A stretch of 28,091 nt of DNA from JAABYT01 sp041581935. GTDB lineage: Bacteria; Pseudomonadota; Gammaproteobacteria; HK1. The notes below the pieces were generated by a model, which was not told the DNA's origin, did not search any database, and saw only the letters and a list, made by a program, of their open reading frames with translations. A program made the position numbers and the translations under genes. This document shows positions 16,240 to 24,107 of the stretch, in pieces. The DNA is taken from NCBI GenBank assembly GCA_041581935.1, contig JBFICP010000009.1, forward strand, positions 1-28,091, in the 5' to 3' direction. Position 1 is the stretch's first letter; every line of letters starts with the position of its first letter.

Positions 16240-16959
16240 TTAACCCAAGTGCTGCCGGAAGAACGCCAGCGCCTTCTCCCAGGCATCCTCCGACTGGGTC
16301 TTTCGATATCGCTCGGGATTGTTGAAGTCCTGAAAGCCGTGCCCCGCGCCGTCATAGCGGTGAAACACGTGGGGAACGCCGTTGGCGTCCAGCGCTGCCT
16401 GGTAATCGTCCACGTCCTCGGGCGAGGGACCCTGATCCTCGTTGCCGAATATGCCCAGCACCGGACAACGGATATTCGCTGCGAGCGTGATGGGTGGCGG
16501 CGCCGCGTCCGCGAACGCGAGCTTTATGCGTCCACCGTAGAACACCGCGCATGCGCGGTAGCGGGGCTCGTGGCAGGTGCCGAGCCATGCCACCCGTCCA
16601 CCCCAGCAGTGCCCGAGAATTCCGATACGGTCGCCGTCGACGCCCTGCAACCCGCGCAGCAACTCGAAGGCCGCGTTCAAATCGGCCACGGTCCAGTCGT
16701 CACGGAACTCGGCGCGCTTCACGTCCACGTCCGCGTCCACCGGCCACCAGTGGAACAGGAATGGTATGACGCACGCGTAACCGGCGGCGGCGTAACGCTC
16801 GCCCACGCCGATCTGAAAAGGATCGTTCTCCAACCCGGCGTGGGCGATCGGCAGATGCTGCGCGATCACCAGTCCGGGGTGAGGTCCAACTCCCTGCGGC
16901 TCGAAGACGAGCACCGGCATCGCACTGCCTTGAACGTCGACTGATTCCGATCGGTACAT
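16240..16959 (-). CDS. Dienelactone hydrolase-family enzyme
   Basis: A 239-residue alpha/beta hydrolase of the dienelactone hydrolase family, cytoplasmic. The nucleophile elbow GILGHCWGGRVAWLG holds Cys118 (the family uses Cys instead of Ser), the acid is Asp175 in IFGNEDQGPS, and the base is His207 in GAGHGFQD. Family substrates are dienelactones from chlorocatechol pathways, but many members hydrolyse other esters or lactones; I cannot tell which. The ATG at 16959 was chosen for its GGAGT ribosome site, 5 bases away, although the frame stays open upstream to 17118. It is the third gene of a tight operon after the TauD-like dioxygenase and the class IV aminotransferase (22-base gap), so it may process a product of that pathway. 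Confidence 0.92.
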   Translation of the reverse strand: MYRSESVDVQGSAMPVLVFEPQGVGPHPGLVIAQHLPIAHAGLENDPFQIGVGERYAAAGYACVIPFLFHWWPVDADVDVKRAEFRDDWTVADLNAAFELLRGLQGVDGDRIGILGHCWGGRVAWLGTCHEPRYRACAVFYGGRIKLAFADAAPPPITLAANIRCPVLGIFGNEDQGPSPEDVDDYQAALDANGVPHVFHRYDGAGHGFQDFNNPERYRKTQSEDAWEKALAFFRQHLG

Positions 16960-16964
16960 CGGCG

Positions 16965-16969
16965 ACTCC
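16965..16969 (-). promoter_or_regulatory. Ribosome binding site that decides the dienelactone hydrolase start
   Basis: GGAGT on the minus strand lies 5 bases before the ATG at 16959. It fixes the start there and not at the longer open-frame starts, which would run into the upstream aminotransferase gene. Confidence 0.6.
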
Positions 16970-16981
16970 TTTTCTATCGGT

Positions 16982-17926
16982 CTATGCGCGCTGGGGACCC
17001 TGGTCGAGATGACGAAGATACTGCTCGACGAAATCGAAGCCCACGAGATCCCGGTACGCTGCCATGAGGCGCGCCGTGACCGGACCGGGGATTGCGGCAT
17101 GTCGTACGTTGGTTCCATTGATCGTGCGCACCGGGCACAGGCACAAGCTGGTGGACGTCAGAAAGGCTTCGTCGGCGTTGCTGGTATCGAACAATGAGAG
17201 GTCGGCTTCGCGACATTCAATGTCGAGCTCGGCTGCAAGCTGCATGACGACGTCGCGGCTGATGCCAGGAAGCACGAAGTCCGATCTGGGCGTCAACAGC
17301 GCCCCGCGACTCACCAGGAAGATATTGCTGCCCATGCCCTCGGAGAGGTTTCCATAGGTATCCAGAAGAACCGCCCAGGCACGCGGATTGCGCGCCTTGA
17401 CCTCCAGATCACCGAGTATGACGTTGATGTAGTTACACATCTTGGCGCGCGGGCTCAGGGATTCCGGTGGTGTTCTGCGTACCGACGGCACGACCACCTC
17501 GATCCCGTCTCGGAAATCCGCAGCGCGCGAAGACAATGGAAGCGGCGTGCAGTCGATGACGATCGTCGGACCCGGGCGCTCGGGCGCCTCGCCGTCCACC
17601 GGCATCTCCCCCCGCGAAATGCGTTGCCCGACCCAATAGTCCCTGTCGGCTGTGAGCAATGGCGCATTCGCCTCGACGACACGCTCGCTGATGCGGCACA
17701 TCTCTTCCGCGCTCATTCCCGGATCGATCTGCAGGTAGGCCAGGGTGCGATACAAGCGATCCACGTGCTCTCGCAGCTTGAACGGCCGACCGCCGAATGT
17801 TCGGGCGACATCGAAGGCCGTATCGCCGAACAACCAGCCGCGATCGCGAAACGATATTCGCACCTCGCTCTCCGGCATCAGCTCACCGTTGAACCACGCC
17901 AGTCGTTCCTTGGTATTTCGGGTCAT
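16982..17926 (-). CDS. Class IV PLP-dependent aminotransferase/aminodeoxychorismate lyase-like
   Basis: A 314-residue fold-type IV PLP enzyme of the branched-chain aminotransferase, D-amino acid aminotransferase and PabC family. Seen: FRDRGWLFGDTAFDVARTFGG (residues 27-46), HVDRLYRTL (54-62, with Arg60 for the cofactor phosphate), SPRAKMCNYIN with Lys162 as the Schiff-base lysine, and GNLSEGMGSNIFLV with Glu196. A C-terminal DEAFLTSTSLCLCPVRTING matches the phosphate-cup region. The length fits IlvE-like enzymes. The ATG at 17926 has GGGAAAA upstream. The gene lies 19 bases after the TauD-like gene on the same strand and 22 bases before the hydrolase. With this context a role in amine or amino-acid breakdown is likelier than folate synthesis, but that is inference. 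Confidence 0.9.
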   Translation of the reverse strand: MTRNTKERLAWFNGELMPESEVRISFRDRGWLFGDTAFDVARTFGGRPFKLREHVDRLYRTLAYLQIDPGMSAEEMCRISERVVEANAPLLTADRDYWVGQRISRGEMPVDGEAPERPGPTIVIDCTPLPLSSRAADFRDGIEVVVPSVRRTPPESLSPRAKMCNYINVILGDLEVKARNPRAWAVLLDTYGNLSEGMGSNIFLVSRGALLTPRSDFVLPGISRDVVMQLAAELDIECREADLSLFDTSNADEAFLTSTSLCLCPVRTINGTNVRHAAIPGPVTARLMAAYRDLVGFDFVEQYLRHLDQGPQRA

Positions 17927-17945
17927 GAAACGGTTTTCCCTTTGC

Positions 17946-18800
17946 CTAGCTCGGAACCTCACCCAGAATGGTGCAGCGGCGCATGACGCGGCGCTCCCGT
18001 GTCGTATCGTAAGGCGTCGAGCGGTGCATCAGGCAGCGATTGTCCCAGATGACGAGATCTCGCTTGCGCCATCGATGACGGTATGTCAGCTCCGGACGTA
18101 TTGCGAGCGCGTTGATCTCCTCCACCAGCTTTCGACCCTGCTCGTAGTCGAGACCGATGATGGTTTCGGCATGATCGCCGAGGAAGATACATTTTCGACC
18201 GGTCTCGGGATGGGTGCGGACAACCGGATGGTCGACCGGGGGCACCTCGCGTTTCTGCGCTTCGGTCATCGGGTCCTCACCGTGCCGCCGGCTGCGGGAG
18301 AAATCCAGATTGTGCAGGGCGCGCGCGCCCGCAAGGCGCGACTTCATCTCATCGCCCAGTGCCGCGTAAGCACCGTACATGTCGCAGAAATGCGTCTCGC
18401 CTCCTTCGCCCGGGATCTCGATCGCATACAGCATGGTCGCCTGGCCGGTCACCCGACGCCAGGAGCCATCGGTATGCCAAGCGAGCGTGCCCTTGTCGGG
18501 GTGCCGGCCGCTCGGCTTGCCTTGCTCGTCGAGATTCGTCAGAAAATAAAGCTCCGGAAATCCGTCGGCATGATACTGGTTCATGACATGCACCTGCACC
18601 TCGCCGAATCGCCGTCCGAGGGCCACGTGGTTTGCAGGGGAGAGATCCTGATCCCGGAACAACAGCAGCTGTCGTTCCAGGAATGCCGAATGAATCCGCG
18701 CGTACAGCGCGTCGTCGACCGGTTGCGCGAGGTCGATACCGACAATCTCGGCGCCGAAGCATTCACAGAGCGGGCGAATCTCGATGTCTTCGTGACGCAA
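17946..18800 (-). CDS. TauD/TfdA-family Fe(II)/2-oxoglutarate dioxygenase
   Basis: A 284-residue member of the TauD/TfdA family, which hydroxylates substrates such as taurine, sulfonates or aryloxyacetates using Fe(II), 2-oxoglutarate and O2. The metal triad is visible: WHTDGSW (His109, Asp111) and the distal NRCLMHRST (His259). The 2-oxoglutarate-binding Arg is in TRERRVMRR (about Arg270/271). VDHPVVRTHPETGRKCIFLG is the conserved TauD stretch. The start is TTG at 18800, preceded by AAGGAG five bases upstream, and no ATG lies near. It leads the operon with the class IV aminotransferase and the dienelactone hydrolase-like gene. Oxidative cleavage or hydroxylation followed by transamination and hydrolysis is a plausible order, but the substrate is unknown. 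Confidence 0.94.
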   Translation of the reverse strand: MRHEDIEIRPLCECFGAEIVGIDLAQPVDDALYARIHSAFLERQLLLFRDQDLSPANHVALGRRFGEVQVHVMNQYHADGFPELYFLTNLDEQGKPSGRHPDKGTLAWHTDGSWRRVTGQATMLYAIEIPGEGGETHFCDMYGAYAALGDEMKSRLAGARALHNLDFSRSRRHGEDPMTEAQKREVPPVDHPVVRTHPETGRKCIFLGDHAETIIGLDYEQGRKLVEEINALAIRPELTYRHRWRKRDLVIWDNRCLMHRSTPYDTTRERRVMRRCTILGEVPS

Positions 18801-18805
18801 GGCGG

Positions 18806-18811
18806 CTCCTT
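18806..18811 (-). promoter_or_regulatory. Ribosome binding site supporting the TTG start of the TauD-like gene
   Basis: AAGGAG on the minus strand (plus CTCCTT at 18806-18811) sits 5 bases before the TTG at 18800, which makes the non-ATG start credible. Confidence 0.6.
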
Positions 18812-19081
18812 CGGCTGCAGGCTACCAGCCGGTCTCGAGTATGATCACTACAATCATTTTTGCTGACCGGATTGAGTGCGCGAAGCTCGATCATACAAGC
18901 CAATGCGCCACGCTGTCTTCACGCCGACATCGAGCTCGTTCTCGCCCGGATGGAGAAATTCAACTGGCCCGACAGCGCCCTCCCCGCCCGGCTCCGACAT
19001 GAATGTCGAGATAGCCTGCAACCTTTGGGCCGTTCGCGCAGTCATAGGACTCGGGGTCGCTTTTCGAGACGGGCAGCTGAC

Positions 19082-19087
19082 AGGAGG
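19082..19087 (+). promoter_or_regulatory. Shine-Dalgarno AGGAGG before yceI
   Basis: AGGAGG at 19082-19087 lies 7 bases before the ATG at 19095. It selects this start over upstream in-frame codons, and a signal peptide follows at once. Confidence 0.75.
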
Positions 19088-19094
19088 ACCGACT

Positions 19095-19661
19095 ATGCAT
19101 CGGAAAATTTCATTCGGTCTCATGGCCGCGCTTTTGCTGGCATCGGGTGCCCTGCCGGCGGCCGAGTACAGGATCGATCCGGCCCATTCCTTCGTCCGTT
19201 TCAAGATCCAGCATCTGGGCTACAGCTGGATGTGGGGTGGATTCAACGATATCGAGGGAGAGTTCAGCTACGACGCGTCCGATCCGTCAGCGTCGCGAAT
19301 CGAAATCACAATACGGACCGCGAGTGTCGACACCAATCACGCCGAACGCGACAAGCATCTGCGCAGCGACGACTTTCTCGACGTAGACAAGTACCCCACG
19401 GCAACCTTCAAAAGCACCCGGTTCACACCCGACGGCGCCGGCGGTCGACTCGAGGGCGAGCTGACCCTGCACGGCGTGACCAGGCCCATCGTCGTCGAGG
19501 TCGAGAAAATCGGCGAAGGCCCGGACCCTTGGGGCGGTTATCGCGCCGGATTTCTCGGCCGGACATCGCTCAGGCGTCGTGATTTCGACATGTCCTACGA
19601 CCTGGGTCCGAAGAGTGAATCCATGGACTTTGAGCTCGGCATCGAGGGCGTGCGCAACTAA
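19095..19661 (+). CDS. yceI: YceI-family periplasmic lipocalin-like protein
   Basis: A 188-residue exported protein. The signal peptide is MHRKISFGLMAALLLASGALPAA, followed by mature EYRIDPAHSFVRFKI, the standard YceI opening (DPxHSxVxFxxxH). Other family motifs are SASRIEITIRTASVDTN, RDKHLRSDDFLDVDKYPTATF, GELTLHGVTRPI and GFLGRTSLRRRDFDM. YceI proteins form a lipocalin-like barrel that binds isoprenoid chains such as ubiquinone precursors. The partner cytochrome b561 gene lies on the opposite strand immediately downstream (52 bases between stops); in E. coli the two are adjacent as yceI-yceJ. The start is set by AGGAGG 7 bases upstream. Confidence 0.94.
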   Translation: MHRKISFGLMAALLLASGALPAAEYRIDPAHSFVRFKIQHLGYSWMWGGFNDIEGEFSYDASDPSASRIEITIRTASVDTNHAERDKHLRSDDFLDVDKYPTATFKSTRFTPDGAGGRLEGELTLHGVTRPIVVEVEKIGEGPDPWGGYRAGFLGRTSLRRRDFDMSYDLGPKSESMDFELGIEGVRN

Positions 19662-19713
19662 GCCGCGGAAAAACCCGGAAAGCAGAGAAATCTCCCCCAG
19701 CCAGTTTGCTGCC

Positions 19714-20250
19714 TCAAATCATCCTGCGCAGCGTGCCGTCGCGGTCGACGAACTGGTGCTTGATCGCCGCCAGCGCGTGCAGCGACGCAAGGACTGCGGT
19801 CGCGTAGGCGAGGTAGGTATGCAGCTCGATGGCCAGGTCGCGCAGCCCCGCGTGCTCCGGTAGCAGGGCCGGCACCTCGAACCAATCGAATATCGATACA
19901 CCGTCGCCGGCCGAGGTGGAAACGACGTAGCCCGTGAGGGGGATAGCCACCATCATGACGAAGAGAGTCACATACATGGCGCGTGCGCTGAGGCGTTCCC
20001 ATGGCGCCAGGGACGCTGGCAGCGCCGGTGCGCGGGTGACGACGGCCCATACGACGTGCATCGCACCCGCCGTGAGCGCCAGCATGCCCAGCGACTTGTG
20101 CCAGTCGAGAGAAACGGTGTACCAGCGATGATAGTAGTCGAGATCGACCATGTACCATCCCAGCCACAGCAGAGCAATGATGAGACCCGCCACCGTCCAG
20201 TGAAGGACTTTGGACACGAGACCGTAACGTTGATGGCTGTTCGTCAGCAT
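19714..20250 (-). CDS. Cytochrome b561 family protein (YceJ/CybB-like)
   Basis: A 178-residue inner-membrane di-heme cytochrome with four predicted transmembrane helices. Conserved heme-ligand histidines are seen at His17 (VLHWTVAG), His51 (DWHKSLGML), His144 (IELHTYLAY) and His158 (ASLHALAA). RYGLVSKVLHW is the usual opening and AAIKHQFVDRDGTLRRM the usual end. It likely oxidises ubiquinol or passes electrons to a periplasmic partner. The ATG at 20250 has AAGGGA upstream, and the open frame before it is not coding-like. Its tail-to-tail location with yceI matches the known association of the two families, although here they are not in one operon. Confidence 0.93.
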   Translation of the reverse strand: MLTNSHQRYGLVSKVLHWTVAGLIIALLWLGWYMVDLDYYHRWYTVSLDWHKSLGMLALTAGAMHVVWAVVTRAPALPASLAPWERLSARAMYVTLFVMMVAIPLTGYVVSTSAGDGVSIFDWFEVPALLPEHAGLRDLAIELHTYLAYATAVLASLHALAAIKHQFVDRDGTLRRMI

Positions 20251-20464
20251 GCGTCCCTTCTTTGAAGCACGGCATCGCGACGGTTCGTTTCTCGGAACCC
20301 ACAGCGAGGCGAAAGTTCCCGAGCCAATGGTCCGGGCGAAAAACCTGCTCGAACGCCGTGTTAGGATTGTCTGCCCGCCCGCGATTCCCACGATTCGAGA
20401 TCGGTTGCCTACCGGCAGCCGCGGCGCGGAGCACATGCGTCGTCGACCGAGAGGATACCCAGCG

Positions 20465-22078
20465 ATGCCAAACATGACCGGGGCCGAAGCCCTGACCCGG
20501 CAACTTCGATCGGAGGGCGTGGACACCGTCTTTGCCCTGCCGGGCGTGCAGATCATGGACGCTTTCGATGCGTTATATGCGCATCGTGACGCCATCCGCT
20601 TGATTCACACTCGTCACGAGCAGGCAACCACCTACATGGCCGATGGTTATGCCAAGGCGAGCGGCAAGCCCGGCGTCGCCATGGTCGTTCCCGGTCCGGG
20701 GGCACTCAACGCCGCCGCGGGGCTGGGTACGGCATACGCCTCGTCTTCGCCGGTGCTGCTCATTTCGGGACAGATCGCCAGCACATCGCTCGGGCTCCGA
20801 CGCGGGGAGCTTCACGAGATCGAGGAGCAGCTGGACGTTTTCAAGCCGATTACCAAGTGGAACCATCGCGTCACTCGCGCCGAGGAGATACCGGAAGCAG
20901 TCCACGAAGCATTCGAACAGCTGACCACCGGCCGTCCGAGACCGGTGGAGCTCGAGATACCGCCGGACATCCTGGCCGACAGCGTCCCGATAAAGATTGT
21001 CGCCGCCGAAAGACCAGGGCGCGAGGCACCAGACCCGGCGCGCATCGAGCAGGCTGCCGGGCTTCTCGCCCGGGCCAAACGACCGGCGATACTCGCCGGC
21101 GGCGGCGCCATCGCCGCGGACGCATCCGCGGAACTGGTTGCGCTAGCCGAGCGCCTGCAGTCTCCGGTGGTCACCAATCAGCAAAGCAAGGGGATCATTC
21201 CCGATGCCCATCCGCTTCATCTCGGGGTCAACTACATCATTACACCGCTCGAGACCCTGCTGCGTGAGACCGATGTGTTGCTGTGCGTCGGAACTCGGTT
21301 GCTAATTCGAAACGTCGATCCGTCGGCGATGCCGACAATCGTTCATATCGACATCGACGAGACCGAGATCGGCAAAAATTTCGCGACCGAGGTTGGAATC
21401 GTCGCGGATGCGCGCGAAGCATTGCGCGAACTTCTTCGAGAGCTCAACGGATTTACCGAAAAACGGGCGCGAGATAACGCCGTCTGCGAGATGAGGACGA
21501 AGTTTCGAAACGAAATTCGCGAACTTGCGCCCGATCAGACATCGATCATAGACGCGCTGCGAGCAGAGCTCGACGATGACGCCATCATCGTGAGCGGCGT
21601 CACCAACATCGGCTACTGGAGCATCATAATGATGCCTGTAGATAAGCCGCGGTCGTTTATCACTTCGTCGTACTTCGGAACTCTGGGCTATGCATTTCCA
21701 ACAGCGCTTGGAGCAAAGATCGCGCATCCGGACAGGCAGGTCGTCGCGCTGTGTGGCGACGGAGGATTTCTGTACAGTCCGCAGGAACTCTCCACAGCGG
21801 CTCGCTTCGGAATCAACGTTGTTGCCATCGTCTTCAACAATAACGCCTACGGCGCATCGCGTTGGGATCAGACGCATCGGTTCGACAGACACTTTATCGG
21901 AACGGATCTTCACAATCCGGACTTCATGAAGCTCGCCGAGGCATACGGGGTCGCCGGCATGCGGTGCAGCGTGGGCGAGCTCGCCGCAACACTTGCCAAA
22001 GCGCTGTCCTCGAACGCTCCGGTGCTGTTGGAAGTCGACGTGCCAATCATGATGCCGCCCTTTCAGGTCGTGCGATAG
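20465..22078 (+). CDS. Thiamine diphosphate-binding enzyme (acetolactate synthase/decarboxylase superfamily)
   Basis: A 537-residue ThDP enzyme with the three-domain layout of acetolactate synthase large subunit relatives. The N-terminal pyrimidine-binding domain has LIHTRHEQATTYMADGYA with the catalytic Glu52, then MVVPGPGALNAAAGLGTAYASSSPVLLISGQ. The central domain includes ARAKRPAILAGGGAIAADA. The C-terminal pyrophosphate domain holds GDGGFLYSPQEL (Gly-Asp-Gly about residues 431-433) and the metal-binding NNNAYG near residue 458. It could be an acetolactate synthase-like, benzoylformate decarboxylase-like or oxalyl/sulfo-type enzyme. No small regulatory subunit is nearby, so a biosynthetic IlvB role is less likely. 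Start ATG 20465; ATG 20474 is also possible. An MFS gene follows 7 bases later. Confidence 0.9.
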   Translation: MPNMTGAEALTRQLRSEGVDTVFALPGVQIMDAFDALYAHRDAIRLIHTRHEQATTYMADGYAKASGKPGVAMVVPGPGALNAAAGLGTAYASSSPVLLISGQIASTSLGLRRGELHEIEEQLDVFKPITKWNHRVTRAEEIPEAVHEAFEQLTTGRPRPVELEIPPDILADSVPIKIVAAERPGREAPDPARIEQAAGLLARAKRPAILAGGGAIAADASAELVALAERLQSPVVTNQQSKGIIPDAHPLHLGVNYIITPLETLLRETDVLLCVGTRLLIRNVDPSAMPTIVHIDIDETEIGKNFATEVGIVADAREALRELLRELNGFTEKRARDNAVCEMRTKFRNEIRELAPDQTSIIDALRAELDDDAIIVSGVTNIGYWSIIMMPVDKPRSFITSSYFGTLGYAFPTALGAKIAHPDRQVVALCGDGGFLYSPQELSTAARFGINVVAIVFNNNAYGASRWDQTHRFDRHFIGTDLHNPDFMKLAEAYGVAGMRCSVGELAATLAKALSSNAPVLLEVDVPIMMPPFQVVR

Positions 22079-22085
22079 CCGAAGT

Positions 22086-23312
22086 ATGCAGATCCGACTG
22101 GGGGCGCTGCACTCTCCTCTCTATCGTCGATACTGGCTGGGCTCGCTGGCCTCCATAGGTGCCACCCAGCTTCTCGTGCTCGGCAAGGGCTGGCTGGTAT
22201 TCGAGCTGAGCGGCTCGCCGCTGATGCTTGGTCTGCTGGGTGCGTCGGGGGCCGTTCCCCAGATCCTGGTAACGCTTTTCGGTGGGGTGCTGGCCGACAG
22301 ACTCGACCGGCGCGCGATGCTGATGGTCACGTCGCTCGCCATCGCGTTGCTCCTACTGCTTCTCTCGGCACTCGATTTCACCGGCGTCGTAGAGGTGTGG
22401 CACGTCATCGCCATCGCTGCGTGCATTGGATTCATCTCTGGTTTCGACTGGCCCGCGCGACAGGCCTTTTTCCCGAATCTCATCGATCGCAAGCACATGA
22501 TGAGTGCCGTGGCGCTCAACTCGGTGCTCTGGCAGGGCACCCGCATGATCGTTCCTGCGGTCGGCGGAGTCGTCATCGCACTGACGAGCACCGCAGTCGT
22601 GTTTTTCGCCGCGGCGCTGGGCTTTCTCACGATGTTTTTCGTGCTGATGTCTCTGAGTGTCGAACATCAGCGCGCCACACAAGGCAGCTCCATCTACCGA
22701 CTCATCGAGGGCGTGAAGTTCATCGGCTCGACGCGACTTTTCGCCGTGCTCATTCCACTGACCTGGATAGTGACGTTCTTCGGCATCTCTTACATACAGC
22801 TGATGCCGGCTTTCGCCGACATTCTCGGTGTCGGCGAACGAGGTTTCGGTCTTCTGGTCTCCGCCTCCGGCGTCGGATCGGTGACCGGCACGGCGCTCAT
22901 CGTCATCGTGCAGCATTCTCGACGCCTCGGCTGGCTTCTGCTATCGAGCTGTTTCGTTTCGACCAATGCGCTTTTCGGCTTCAGCGCCGTGACGGGTGGC
23001 GTCGAATACGTGCCGAACGCGTACGTGACCGCCCTCGCGTTCGTTTTCCTGGTGGGCATGTTCAACTCCATGTATCTGATCGCCTCCATGACGGTGCTTC
23101 AGATGAGGGTGCCGGATGACCTGCGAGGCCGGGTCATGGGAATTCACGGCATCACCTTTTCCCTGATCCCTCTCGGCGCACTGTTCGGAGGCTCGATCGC
23201 CGCGGCGTTCACGCCCCCTGTTGCCGTTGCCGCAGGCGCTTCTATCCTGATGCTGGCCGTGTTGTCGGTGGCCATCACGCAAAGCGAAATTCGCAATCTC
23301 GCAGGCCAGTGA
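22086..23312 (+). CDS. MFS transporter (EntS/DHA3-type exporter)
   Basis: A 408-residue, roughly 12-helix major facilitator. The N-terminus LHSPLYRRYWLGSLASIGATQ and the loop after helix 2, GGVLADRLDRRAMLM, are the MFS motif A; FDWPARQAFFPNLI after helix 4 is typical of the EntS/DHA3 exporter subgroup. A second half begins after IYRLIEGVKFI, with RVMGIHGITFSLIPLGALFGG near the end. The ATG at 22086 comes 7 bases after the ThDP enzyme stop, so the two are almost certainly one operon, and export of the enzyme's product or a related metabolite is a fair guess. No substrate can be assigned. Confidence 0.92.
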   Translation: MQIRLGALHSPLYRRYWLGSLASIGATQLLVLGKGWLVFELSGSPLMLGLLGASGAVPQILVTLFGGVLADRLDRRAMLMVTSLAIALLLLLLSALDFTGVVEVWHVIAIAACIGFISGFDWPARQAFFPNLIDRKHMMSAVALNSVLWQGTRMIVPAVGGVVIALTSTAVVFFAAALGFLTMFFVLMSLSVEHQRATQGSSIYRLIEGVKFIGSTRLFAVLIPLTWIVTFFGISYIQLMPAFADILGVGERGFGLLVSASGVGSVTGTALIVIVQHSRRLGWLLLSSCFVSTNALFGFSAVTGGVEYVPNAYVTALAFVFLVGMFNSMYLIASMTVLQMRVPDDLRGRVMGIHGITFSLIPLGALFGGSIAAAFTPPVAVAAGASILMLAVLSVAITQSEIRNLAGQ

Positions 23313-23423
23313 GGGTCGGCCGCAAGCGTGCAGCCCGGCGAAAATCGATGGGGTTCCGGCGGATGGAAATGTGCCCTAGCGACGACTTGTGGTCGGATGG
23401 GGGGCGCAGGTCAGCACGGCGCG

Positions 23424-24053
23424 CTAAGGCTTCGGCGCGGCAGGACACTGCGCCGCGAGCGCGGTGGTCAGCTCGTACATGTCGCCGTCACGGTCGCGCG
23501 GCAGCCCGCAGACCACGCGGGCTTGCACCTTCAAGCCCGATTTTTCGGGTTCGATCCACCAAGTGTACCGCGGGCTGCATTTTCCGGGACATTGCCGGTA
23601 GAGCGCCTCACCGTCGGCTCCCTTGCCCTGAGTGAATTCCATGATCCAGTCGGTCAGGTCGTCCACCGACTCGAAGTGCTTGTCTTGGAAAAGCAGCGGA
23701 TCGTTCAGAGTATCCTGCTGATGGCGGGCACACACGGGATCGTCATCGCCCGCCTTCTTCGACAAATCGGGCGTCGATGTGAAAATCACCCATTGCACCG
23801 GATCGGTGCTCCTCGACGCCTCGAGGGCACTCGTCAACATGCGCTTCGACGTCGCACGGACCGAGCCGGCTCGATTGGTTATGTTCGATAAATAACCCGC
23901 CGTAGCCTTTTCCGCAGCCGACGTGCTGGCGTCCACGTCGGGGGTGCACGCCTTGGCGGCGTCGCCACCGGACCCCGCTTCGGCCACGACAATCGATGCA
24001 CTCAGGCATACCGCCACGACGCAGGCGATGTAAGGCGACCGGGCGCTATGCAT
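23424..24053 (-). CDS. Exported hypothetical protein
   Basis: I do not recognise this 209-residue protein. It starts MHSARSPYIACVVAVCLSASIVVAEAG, a signal peptide, followed by an acidic, Ala/Ser-rich stretch, and then a folded-looking region with VQWVIFTSTPDLS, FESVDDLTDWIMEFTQG and a Cys-rich part RQCPGKCSPRYTWWIEPE...VVCGLPRD ending AAQCPAAPKP. The several cysteines suggest disulfides and a periplasmic or outer-membrane location. An in-frame ATG at 24092 would add 13 residues before the signal peptide. The stop of the TctA gene lies just upstream (54 bases), so it may be a read-through partner of the transporter operon. MFS transporter transcription converges on it. Confidence 0.7.
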   Translation of the reverse strand: MHSARSPYIACVVAVCLSASIVVAEAGSGGDAAKACTPDVDASTSAAEKATAGYLSNITNRAGSVRATSKRMLTSALEASRSTDPVQWVIFTSTPDLSKKAGDDDPVCARHQQDTLNDPLLFQDKHFESVDDLTDWIMEFTQGKGADGEALYRQCPGKCSPRYTWWIEPEKSGLKVQARVVCGLPRDRDGDMYELTTALAAQCPAAPKP

Positions 24054-24107
24054 TGCGGCAATCTTGCTACCGTTTGCCGGGTACCTGCCCATGGGCCCAG
24101 CCGTAGT

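Larger units (their letters stand above)
18801..19094. other. Intergenic region between the TauD operon and yceI
   Basis: 294 bases between divergent genes. An open frame runs through it in the YceI frame but shows no signal or domain character. It must hold promoters for both units, but I see no convincing -35/-10 pair. Confidence 0.4.
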
